6,596 nucleotides of DNA from an uncultured Lysobacteraceae bacterium (GTDB taxonomy: Bacteria > Pseudomonadota > Gammaproteobacteria > Xanthomonadales > Rhodanobacteraceae). The stretch lies in the NCBI GenBank assembly GCA_946482585.1, contig CAMLSI010000308.1, forward strand, positions 1 to 6,596. The letters are read 5' to 3'. Position numbers and translations under genes: made by a program. The notes under the pieces are model-generated. The model ran no database searches, had not been told where the DNA came from, and saw only the letters and a program-made list of their open reading frames with translations. This document shows positions 1 through 5,287 of this stretch, one piece after another. The stretch's first letter is position 1; each line of letters begins with the position of its first letter.

Positions 1-816
1 AACCGCTACCTACGCGCGGCCATCGTCAATCCGTATGCCATGGACGCGTCGGGCGTCGACAAGATGAGTTATCTCGGCGACGGTTCCGAATCCTGGATCA
101 TGGGCGAGAACCCCGGCGGCGCGGCGGCGTATCAGGCGCTGATCGCCGAGGGCACGCAGGCTCACGTGCTCGAGCGCGAATACGCGCGCAGCCATGCGCG
201 CGCGATCGACAACTACGAAATCGTCAGCGCCGCCCTCGACGGTGCGCCGCCGCTGGCGACGCCGTTCCCCGACACCGACCTCGGCGCACAGCTGCGCATG
301 GTCGCGCGTCTGATCGGCGTGCGTGCCGCGCTCGGCATGAGCCGTCAGGTGTTCTACGTGTCGACCGGCGACTACGACATGCACGACGACCAGATCGACA
401 CGCATCAGGCCAATCTCGCCGAACTCTCCCAGGCGCTCGTCGCGTTCCAGGCGGCGATGGACGAACTCGGCACCGGGTCGAAAGTGACGACGTTCACGGC
501 ATCGGACTTCGGCCGTTCACTCGCAGTGAACGGCGACGGTACCGACCACGGCTGGGGCGGACATCATTTCGTGCTCGGCGGCGCGGTGCGCGGTGCGCGC
601 TTCTACGGCCGGATGCCCTCGCTCGCGCAGAACACCAACGCGAACCCGAACGCGAATCCCGACGACACCGGCGACGGCCAGATCATTCCGACGACCTCGG
701 TCGATCAGTACGCGGCGACGCTAGCGGCCTGGTTCGGCGTCAGCGCCGGCGACATCGCGGACATCTTTCCGAACCTGCACCGCTTCGATGCGAGCAATCT
801 GCGTTTCCTCGGCTAG
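1..816 (+). CDS. DUF1501 family protein, C-terminal part (cut by left edge)
   Basis: The frame is open from the first base to the TAG at 814-816, giving 271 visible residues. The N-terminus lies outside the window, so the ATG at position 40 is only an internal Met. Family features seen: QVFYVSTGDYDMH with D126 and H128 of the fragment, where the family usually has a G-[FY]-D-x-H motif; a helix resembling LAELSQALVAFQAAMDEL; TFTASDFGR (164-172); GTDHGWGGHH (180-189); and FYGRMP. These are hallmarks of DUF1501, a group related to the alkaline phosphatase/sulfatase superfamily. Members are often exported through the Tat pathway and encoded beside DUF1800 genes; both features would lie left of the window and cannot be checked. 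The substrate is unknown. A short Asn/Pro-rich stretch (NTNANPNANP) sits before the C-terminal helices. The 3' end overlaps the cupredoxin gene by 29 nt. The family call is confident; the reaction is not known. Confidence 0.88.
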   Translation, partial: NRYLRAAIVNPYAMDASGVDKMSYLGDGSESWIMGENPGGAAAYQALIAEGTQAHVLEREYARSHARAIDNYEIVSAALDGAPPLATPFPDTDLGAQLRMVARLIGVRAALGMSRQVFYVSTGDYDMHDDQIDTHQANLAELSQALVAFQAAMDELGTGSKVTTFTASDFGRSLAVNGDGTDHGWGGHHFVLGGAVRGARFYGRMPSLAQNTNANPNANPDDTGDGQIIPTTSVDQYAATLAAWFGVSAGDIADIFPNLHRFDASNLRFLG

Positions 817-1189
817 CCGCCTCCTCGCGGCGACGGCCGCGTTCGCTGCGACGGACGCAGCGAACGCGCGCACGTTCGAAGTCATCGCGAATCCCGACCT
901 GACGTTCACGCCGGCGACGCTCGTGATCTATCAGTACGACCGCGTCGTGTTCCGCAACGGCGGCGGCCTGCACAACGTCGTCGCCGACGACAATCGCTTC
1001 CGCTGCTCGGTCAACTGCAATACCAACACCGGGCCGAGTTCGCAGCCCTGGAGCAGCGGCCTGCAATTCACGCGGCTCGGCAGCATCGGCTACTACTGCG
1101 AACAGCACGGCGACACGGCCAGCGGCATGCGCGGACTCATCACCGTGATCGATCGCGTGTTCGTGGACGCGTTCGAGGCGGGAAGCTGA
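788..1189 (+). CDS. Exported cupredoxin (plastocyanin-like blue-copper protein)
   Basis: 133 residues. The N-terminus is a probable Sec signal peptide, with an Ala-rich core (LLAATAAFAATDAANA) and likely cleavage near residue 27 (ANA|RTF). The mature part is a single cupredoxin domain. Candidate type 1 copper ligands are H62 (GLHNV), C104 and H107 (YYCEQH) and M114 (GM), the usual His, Cys-x2-His and Met order. C73 and C77 lie in the loop after the first ligand and could form a disulfide or bind metal. The protein ends in DRVFVDAFEAGS. ATG 788 is the only credible start, because an in-frame stop lies at 722-724 and there is no ATG, GTG or TTG between. No clear Shine-Dalgarno sequence precedes it, so translation is probably coupled to the overlapping DUF1501 gene. 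The likely role is periplasmic or extracellular electron transfer or copper binding. The redox partner is unknown. Confidence 0.87.
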   Translation: MRAICVSSASRLLAATAAFAATDAANARTFEVIANPDLTFTPATLVIYQYDRVVFRNGGGLHNVVADDNRFRCSVNCNTNTGPSSQPWSSGLQFTRLGSIGYYCEQHGDTASGMRGLITVIDRVFVDAFEAGS

Positions 1190-1235
1190 GCCGAGCAGGG
1201 CGCTTACCACCGTCACATGCCTCGGCGATGATGCC

Positions 1236-1265
1236 GCCGACCGTCGCGGTCGGCCGCAGGCCGAC
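1236..1265. repeat. Two overlapping inverted repeats after the cupredoxin gene
   Basis: Positions 1236-1243 (GCCGACCG) pair with 1247-1254 (CGGTCGGC) as a perfect 8-bp stem with loop TCG. Positions 1249-1255 (GTCGGCC) also pair perfectly with 1259-1265 (GGCCGAC) around loop GCA. The middle segment is shared, so only one hairpin can form at a time. A short T run (1273-1276) lies 7 nt after the second stem, so this may end the DUF1501-cupredoxin transcript, but it is not a canonical intrinsic terminator. The pairing is read directly from the sequence; the function is inferred. Confidence 0.55.
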
Positions 1266-1343
1266 TGTCACGTTTTCATGCCGTGCGGCGCGATCGGCGC
1301 GGAAGTGCCGCTGCACGGTTATTCTTGGCGTTCACGATTCGAT

Positions 1344-1348
1344 GCAGG
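1344..1348 (+). promoter_or_regulatory. Probable ribosome binding site choosing GTG 1355
   Basis: GCAGG ends 6 nt before the GTG at 1355. This is the best-spaced purine-rich motif in the region. It supports starting the CHAD protein at GTG 1355 and not at the in-frame GTG 1283 or TTG 1325, neither of which shows such a motif. Confidence 0.4.
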
Positions 1349-1354
1349 CTTGCC

Positions 1355-2269
1355 GTGACCCAGTCGTCGCCACAGCCCTCCCCGCAGGAAACCGGCGCTT
1401 CCGCCGGCTTCGGCGTCGCCGTGAAGGCTTATCTGCTCGCCCAGCTGCGCGCGATCGACGAGCGGCTCTCTCACAGTCGCAAGCATCCGCATCGCGCGGT
1501 GCACGAAGTGCGCAAGGCGGTGCGGCGTTTCCGTTCGGTGCTCGCGCTGTGCGGCGAGGCGGCGCCCGATGCGTTCGAGCGCATCGACCGGCGGGTGCGT
1601 CGCATCGGCAAGGCGCTGTCGGCGTTGCGCGACGCGCATGTGCTCGTCGGCACCGCGGCCGCGGTGCGGCGTCGCGACCGCCGCGAGACGATCTGGCACG
1701 CGCTCGATGCGTTGCTCGTCGAAAAGCGCGCGACGCTGCTCGCGCAGCTGCGTGCCGACGATCCGGATTTCGATGCCTTGCGCCGGCGCGCGGCGCGCGC
1801 GACCCGGGAGCTCGCAGACGCGGACGTCGACGGCGTGACCGGTACCGCAGTGGCGCGCGCGCTGGATGACAGCGCCGCGCGCGCGGTCAGGACCGAGCGC
1901 AAGGCGAAAGGCAGCACGCGCGAGACGGTCCGCCATCGCTGGCGGCGCCAGGTGCGTCGTCTGCGGCTGCAGCTCGAAGGGCTCGAGGCGATCGCGCAGG
2001 ATGCGCAGACGTCGGCGGAGGCGCGCATCCAGGCGCAACGGATACTGGCCGAGGCGATCGATCGCATGCCGTCCGCGGCGACGCTCGCGGTGCTGGCGGA
2101 CCGGCTCGGCCGACGGCAGGATCTCGTCAGCCTCGCCGCCGTGGTGCGGCGCCACGACGAATTGCCCGGCCGGGAACGGATGCTGCGCGTGCTGGAACGG
2201 CACGACGGCGATGACCGCCGTGTCGTGCCGGCGACAGGCCGACGGGTCGGCATCTCCCGGCGCCGTTGA
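1355..2269 (+). CDS. Stand-alone CHAD-domain protein (probable polyphosphate binder)
   Basis: 304 residues from a GTG start; an in-frame GTG at 1283 would add 24 residues that look non-coding. The protein is an all-helical, Arg-rich CHAD domain (conserved histidine alpha-helical domain) in two halves. The first half carries HPHRAVHEVRKAVRRFR with H44, H46, H50, R53 and K54, followed by LRDAHV (91-96). The second carries HRWRRQVRRLRLQLEGL with H194 and W196, and later LGRRQDLVSL (about 251-260) in place of the usual LGxxxD segment. CHAD domains bind polyphosphate through these basic residues, and some sit on polyhydroxyalkanoate or polyphosphate granules. Many are fused to a CYTH triphosphatase domain, which is absent here. 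No signal peptide or membrane segment is seen, so it is probably cytoplasmic. The final ~25 residues are an Arg-rich tail. No polyphosphate kinase or phosphatase gene is adjacent, so there is no context support for the exact role. Confidence 0.87.
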   Translation: MTQSSPQPSPQETGASAGFGVAVKAYLLAQLRAIDERLSHSRKHPHRAVHEVRKAVRRFRSVLALCGEAAPDAFERIDRRVRRIGKALSALRDAHVLVGTAAAVRRRDRRETIWHALDALLVEKRATLLAQLRADDPDFDALRRRAARATRELADADVDGVTGTAVARALDDSAARAVRTERKAKGSTRETVRHRWRRQVRRLRLQLEGLEAIAQDAQTSAEARIQAQRILAEAIDRMPSAATLAVLADRLGRRQDLVSLAAVVRRHDELPGRERMLRVLERHDGDDRRVVPATGRRVGISRRR

Positions 2270-2284
2270 CCGGGCGGGCACGGT

Positions 2285-2301
2285 GACCGCGCCGTGCGGT
2301 C
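2285..2301. repeat. Small inverted repeat after the CHAD gene
   Basis: GACCGC (2285-2290) and GCGGTC (2296-2301) pair perfectly around a 5-nt loop, 15 nt after the CHAD stop codon. An alternative pairing of GCACGG (2278-2283) with CCGTGC (2292-2297) overlaps it. No T run follows. It may add to transcript end processing, but the stronger terminator is at 2411-2444. Apart from these two structures, the 2270-2466 gap shows nothing I can name. Confidence 0.35.
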
Positions 2302-2410
2302 GAGCGCCGTGCCGAATCGCATCCGCCCCGAAAAGCGTCGACTCGCGGCAGCGGTCCATGCGCTCGCCGCGACCGGCCGGATGCTGGGACGCTCGCCGCG
2401 TGCGAAACGG

Positions 2411-2444
2411 CGGAAAACGGCGCAGTCGCCTGCGCCGTTTTCCG
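2411..2444. terminator. Bidirectional intrinsic terminator between convergent genes
   Basis: A perfect 14-bp stem (2411-2424 with 2431-2444) closes a 6-nt loop (GTCGCC). Each arm contains a GC-rich part, GGCGCA or TGCGCC, flanked by an AAAA or TTTT tract. Transcripts from either side therefore form a GC-rich hairpin whose 3' arm ends in a short U run. It lies 141 nt after the CHAD stop and 22 nt after the chitinase stop (minus strand), so it most likely ends both transcripts and insulates them from each other. It is the strongest hairpin noticed in the window. Confidence 0.85.
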
Positions 2445-2466
2445 GACTTCGTCTACCGCGGACGGA

Positions 2467-4512
2467 TTACTGCAGGCCGTCCTTGATCGCCTTGGCGAGC
2501 GAGCCTTCCGCATCGTCGCCGCTGAATTCCCAGAAGAACGCGCCGCCGAGGTTTTGGCTCTTGACGTACTGCATCTTCTCGAAGATCAGCGCCGGATCGT
2601 CGTAGCTCCAGAACTGGTTGCCGCTGAGCAGCCAGTGCGCGCGCGCGGTCGAGTCGGTGTGATGCGAGCCGGACTTGGTCTTGAGCACTTTGTAGTCCTC
2701 GATGCCGGATTCATACGTACCCGGCGCCGCGCTGCCGCTCTGGTAGAGGCCGTTGTTCGCCGACGACACGTTGGCCCAGCCGCGGCCGTAGAAGCCGATG
2801 CCGAGATTGAGCTTCGATGCCGGCACGCCACGGCTGCGGAATGCCTGCAGCGCATCGTGCGAATTGTACGAACGCTGGTCGCCCGTCGACGGATCGGCCG
2901 GCGAGCCGTACAGCGCCGAGTGATGGTTGGTCTGCGGATCCCAGGCGCCGTGGAAGTCGTACGTCATGACGTTGATGAAATCGAGGTACTGGTGATACGT
3001 GCCCGGATCGGTCACGCGGACCTTGTCGATGCCCGCGCCGGCCGCGATCGTGAGCAGCAGACCCGGACGCACGGCGTCGAGCTGGCGGCGGAACTCGGCG
3101 AGCAGCGCGGTGAAGTTCGCATTGTCTTCGGGCGATCCGCAGGACAGGCCGCAGGCGACCGGATATTCCCAGTCGAGATCGATACCGTCGAACACGCCGA
3201 GTGCCGCGCCGGCGCCGCCGGCGTTGTCGGTCACGGGCAGGTTGCCGCGGATGTAGGCGTCGATGCACGACGCGACGAAGGCCTGGCGGTTCTCCGGACG
3301 CGCCGCGCTCGAGAAACCGCGCGACCAGGTCCAGCCGCCGAGCGAGATCAGCACCTTGAGATTCGGATACTTGGCCTTGAGCTTCTTGAGCTGGTTCCAA
3401 TTGCCGCGCAGCTTCTGATCCCAGGTATCGGCGACGCCGTCGACGCTCTCGGCCGCGGAGAACGCCTTGGAGTAGTCGGCGAACGCATCGCCGCCGGCGC
3501 CGGTGTTCGGGTCGGACGGAATCGTCAGGCCGACTTCGCAGCGGTTGTTGCGCACGTTGCCGAACGCGTAGTTGATGTGCGTGAGCTTGGCCGCGCTGTT
3601 GCTCGTGTCGATGTTCTTGACGCGGTAGCCGCGACCGTAGATGCCCCACTGCACGAAGTAGCCGAGCACGGTCTTCGCGCCGCCGACGATCACGGGCTTG
3701 GTGCGCGCGTTGATCGGTGCGCTCTGTGCCGACGCGCCGGCTTCGCTCACGGCCGCGACGGTGAAGCTGTAGTTCGTATCGGGATTGAGGCCGCTGTTGG
3801 TGAAGCTGTTCGTCGTCGGTTCGCCCTGTTGCGCGCCGCCGCGGAACACGCGGTACTTGATCGTGCAGTTCGGGCCGGCGGCGACGCTGCCCCAGCTCAG
3901 GCTCACGCTGTTCGTGGTCTGGCTCGGCGAGGTCAGGCCCGCGGGCACCGACGGTACGGTCGTGCAGGTGCCGCCGCCGTTGGTCGTCACGTTGATCGGC
4001 GAGGACTGCGCCGATGCGTTCGTCGCGTTGTCGCGCGCACGCACGCGATAGGTGTAGGTCGTGTTCGCGGTCAGGCCGGTGTCGGTATACGTCGTCGACG
4101 TGGGGCTGCCGACGATCGTGCTGCCGCGGTAGACGTCATAACCCGCGACGCCGCTGCCGCCGGCATTGTCGGTCGAGGCCGACCAGCTCAGCGTGATCGA
4201 GGTGCTCGTGCGCGACGGCGAGGCGAGGTTCGCCGGCACGCTGGGTGCCGTGGTGTCGCCGCCGTTGCCGTCGCAGGCGCCGAGGTCGGTATACCAGCCG
4301 CAGCTGGGGCAGTGGGTCGGCGGCGCATTCCAGATCGGAATGTTCGCCTGGTAGAGACGGTCCTGGTAGACCATCTTGTCGCCCGCGTTGTAGATCGCCG
4401 ACTGACTCCAGGCGGCGATGCCGGCACAGTTGGCGGCCTGGACCTGGGCAGTCCAGGCGGTTGTGGAAAGTGCGGCAAAAAGTAACTGGGTAAAAACCGT
4501 TCGGAAGCGCAT
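2467..4512 (-). CDS. Secreted modular GH18 chitinase (CBM5/12 - FN3 - FN3 - GH18)
   Basis: 681 residues. Domains in order: Sec signal peptide (1-26, cleavage near VQA|ANC); chitin-binding CBM5/12 module (about 28-80; AAWSQSAIYNAGDKMVY, aromatic residues W61, W73 and Y74); two fibronectin type III modules (about 88-177 and 185-272); GH18 chitinase domain (about 280-678). Catalytic features: SLGGWTWS (390-397); the DxxDxDxE motif as FDGIDLDWEY (441-450) with proton donor E449 and D447; MTYDFHG (516-522); and the terminal active-site W661 in FFWEFSGD. The segment from GFYGRGW to FWSYDDP resembles the insertion domain of subfamily A chitinases. It hydrolyses beta-1,4 GlcNAc linkages of chitin outside the cell, with the CBM and FN3 modules aiding binding to insoluble substrate. 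Start: ATG 4512 has GGAG 8 nt upstream; the in-frame ATG 4518 would leave only 2 nt. The gene stands alone, convergent with CHAD. Exo or endo mode cannot be told from the sequence. Confidence 0.96.
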   Translation of the reverse strand: MRFRTVFTQLLFAALSTTAWTAQVQAANCAGIAAWSQSAIYNAGDKMVYQDRLYQANIPIWNAPPTHCPSCGWYTDLGACDGNGGDTTAPSVPANLASPSRTSTSITLSWSASTDNAGGSGVAGYDVYRGSTIVGSPTSTTYTDTGLTANTTYTYRVRARDNATNASAQSSPINVTTNGGGTCTTVPSVPAGLTSPSQTTNSVSLSWGSVAAGPNCTIKYRVFRGGAQQGEPTTNSFTNSGLNPDTNYSFTVAAVSEAGASAQSAPINARTKPVIVGGAKTVLGYFVQWGIYGRGYRVKNIDTSNSAAKLTHINYAFGNVRNNRCEVGLTIPSDPNTGAGGDAFADYSKAFSAAESVDGVADTWDQKLRGNWNQLKKLKAKYPNLKVLISLGGWTWSRGFSSAARPENRQAFVASCIDAYIRGNLPVTDNAGGAGAALGVFDGIDLDWEYPVACGLSCGSPEDNANFTALLAEFRRQLDAVRPGLLLTIAAGAGIDKVRVTDPGTYHQYLDFINVMTYDFHGAWDPQTNHHSALYGSPADPSTGDQRSYNSHDALQAFRSRGVPASKLNLGIGFYGRGWANVSSANNGLYQSGSAAPGTYESGIEDYKVLKTKSGSHHTDSTARAHWLLSGNQFWSYDDPALIFEKMQYVKSQNLGGAFFWEFSGDDAEGSLAKAIKDGLQ

Positions 4513-4520
4513 GTCCATGA

Positions 4521-4525
4521 CTCCG
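4521..4525 (-). promoter_or_regulatory. Ribosome binding site of the chitinase gene
   Basis: Reading on the minus strand, CGGAG (4525 to 4521) precedes two in-frame ATGs. The spacing is 8 nt to ATG 4512 but only 2 nt to ATG 4518. This favours the second ATG as the true start; the two products would differ by only two residues (Met-Asp). Confidence 0.65.
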
Positions 4526-4668
4526 TTGCGAGTGAGTGCGGAGAGCGAAACCGGGGAGCAGCGAGGCTGCATTGACGCGGACGTCGTGAATCCGGACGTG
4601 GACGCGCGCGGCTTCAGGGGCCGCCCGCGTCGCGGCGCGAGGCCGCGGTAGACCGTTCGACGACGCCG

Positions 4669-4686
4669 GCCGGACGCGTGTCCGGC
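4669..4686. repeat. Inverted repeat in the chitinase upstream region
   Basis: GCCGGAC (4669-4675) and GTCCGGC (4680-4686) form a perfect 7-bp stem with a 4-nt loop. No U run follows on the minus strand, so it is not an intrinsic terminator for leader RNA. It would fold in the chitinase leader about 155 nt before the start codon. Confidence 0.5.
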
Positions 4687-5000
4687 GGCAATGGCAGTAC
4701 CGATGCGTCCTCCCCGGACACATCGACTGCGGCGAATCGCGCGTTCTCGCATCCGTCCGCGATCGACGCCCCCGCGTCGTCGCAACGGCCGGCGGTGCCG
4801 TCCGTTTTCCGCTCGCCGCAGGTATCCGCGGTCGGCGTTTCCTTCCGTGGGCGTCGCGCCTTCAGCGGGCGCGACGTCGGATGCGCGGTCATCGCCGCAG
4901 CGTCGTAGCTTCATCCAGGCCGGCGATCCCGCCGACGATCCGCCGCGTTTCGCGACGACCTCCGTGTTGGCGGCACACACCACCAGCCCGACGCGGCGCC

Positions 5001-5030
5001 TACAGTGCGCGTGACTGACAACGTTGTCAA
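5001..5030 (-). promoter_or_regulatory. Candidate chitinase promoter (TTGACA -35, weak -10)
   Basis: On the minus strand a consensus -35 hexamer TTGACA lies at 5030-5025. With 17-19 nt spacing the -10 candidates are CACTGT, ACTGTA or CTGTAG around 5007-5000, all poor matches to TATAAT. A weak -10 would fit an activator-dependent promoter. Transcription would begin near 4994-4996, about 480 nt before the chitinase ATG. The hexamer is seen directly; the start site is inferred. Confidence 0.3.
5016..5029. promoter_or_regulatory. Perfect 14-bp palindrome, LacI-family-type operator
   Basis: TGACAACGTTGTCA is a perfect palindrome with a central CG, the architecture typical of operators for LacI-family repressors. 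On the minus strand it overlaps the TTGACA hexamer that faces the chitinase gene, so a bound repressor would block that promoter. LacI-family regulators such as NagR control chitin and GlcNAc genes in some gammaproteobacteria, including Shewanella and Xanthomonas. No regulator gene is in the window, so its identity is unknown. Confidence 0.6.
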
Positions 5031-5049
5031 CAAGTGCACGAACAGGACT

Positions 5050-5065
5050 TGCGAGTGGCATCACA
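5050..5065. promoter_or_regulatory. CRP/Clp-like binding site
   Basis: TGCGA-N6-TCACA matches the CRP consensus TGTGA-N6-TCACA at 9 of 10 positions. On the minus strand it reads TGTGATGCCACTCGCA. It lies in the locally AT-richer stretch of the gap (roughly 5041-5180). If transcription toward the chitinase starts near 4995, the site is centred at about -62, a standard class I activator position. Clp, the CRP homologue of Xanthomonas and Lysobacter, uses a similar consensus and controls secreted hydrolases. Confidence 0.5.
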
Positions 5066-5109
5066 CAATCGTCGTTATGTTGCATTGCGCAAAATGGATG
5101 CCATAGCGA

Positions 5110-5127
5110 CGACGCAGATTTGCGTCG
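5110..5127. repeat. Inverted repeat in the gap after the flavoprotein gene
   Basis: CGACGCA (5110-5116) pairs perfectly with TGCGTCG (5121-5127) around the 4-nt loop GATT. There is no adjacent T run on either strand. It lies about 160 nt after the flavoprotein stop and upstream of the CRP-like site. It could be part of a weak transcript end or simply chance. Confidence 0.4.
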
Positions 5128-5261
5128 ACGATTTCACTCGTCACGCGATATTCCGGCGGCAATTCGCGGTTTTATCTCGACTAAACAGGCGCGAGACGAG
5201 CGCGCGCGGCTGCGGCTGCCATAGCACGTGTCGCTCAACGATGAAATGACAACGTAAGTCG

Positions 5262-5285
5262 CGACATGTCGGTGCCGCACCGGCA
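5262..5285 (-). terminator. Weak hairpin just after the flavoprotein stop
   Basis: CGGTG (5270-5274) and CACCG (5278-5282) pair around a 3-nt loop, just beyond the flavoprotein stop codon (minus strand). A perfect 10-bp palindrome, CGACATGTCG (5262-5271), overlaps it. No U run follows, so a canonical Rho-independent terminator is not supported. It is listed because it is the closest structure to the end of the gene. Confidence 0.25.
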
Positions 5286-5287
5286 GC

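Larger units (their letters stand above)
4513..5015 (-). other. Long GC-rich region upstream of the chitinase gene (probable mRNA leader)
   Basis: About 500 bases with no convincing gene. The chitinase frame stays open upstream to 5085, but its translation is Arg-rich and unlike any domain, and the signal peptide starts at 4512, so this is not an N-terminal extension. A second minus-strand frame (4614-4892, 92 codons) has fairly coding-like codon use but no ribosome binding site and no recognisable domain. If the promoter lies near 5001-5030, this stretch is transcribed as an unusually long leader. It contains at least one clear hairpin (4669-4686). Confidence 0.4.

Noticed and set aside
634..660. 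Asn-Pro repeat (NANP-like) in the DUF1501 protein, similar to a malaria surface-protein repeat
   Set aside because: Only about two imperfect units inside a clear bacterial gene. It is a coincidental low-complexity linker.
1319..2359. Minus-strand frame of 346 codons opposite the CHAD gene
   Set aside because: The plus strand shows clear CHAD motifs. The antisense product is a low-complexity Arg/Ala/His sequence.
2294..2605. Plus-strand frame of 103 codons after the CHAD gene
   Set aside because: It runs through the terminator hairpin and into the 3' end of the chitinase gene. Composition is not protein-like.
2554..4485. Long plus-strand frame (643 codons) opposite the chitinase gene
   Set aside because: It is the mirror of a gene with strong third-position G/C bias. 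The product is Arg/Ala/Val-rich without domains, and the chitinase on the other strand is certain.
4513..5085. N-terminal extension of the chitinase by about 190 residues in the same open frame
   Set aside because: The translation is Arg-rich without domain character. A typical Sec signal peptide begins at 4512 with a well-spaced GGAG. The open frame is expected in GC-rich DNA.
5024..5249. Two small plus-strand frames (66 and 71 codons) in the gap before the flavoprotein
   Set aside because: Start codons lack ribosome binding sites, the first overlaps the palindrome, and the products resemble nothing. The area is better explained as regulatory DNA.
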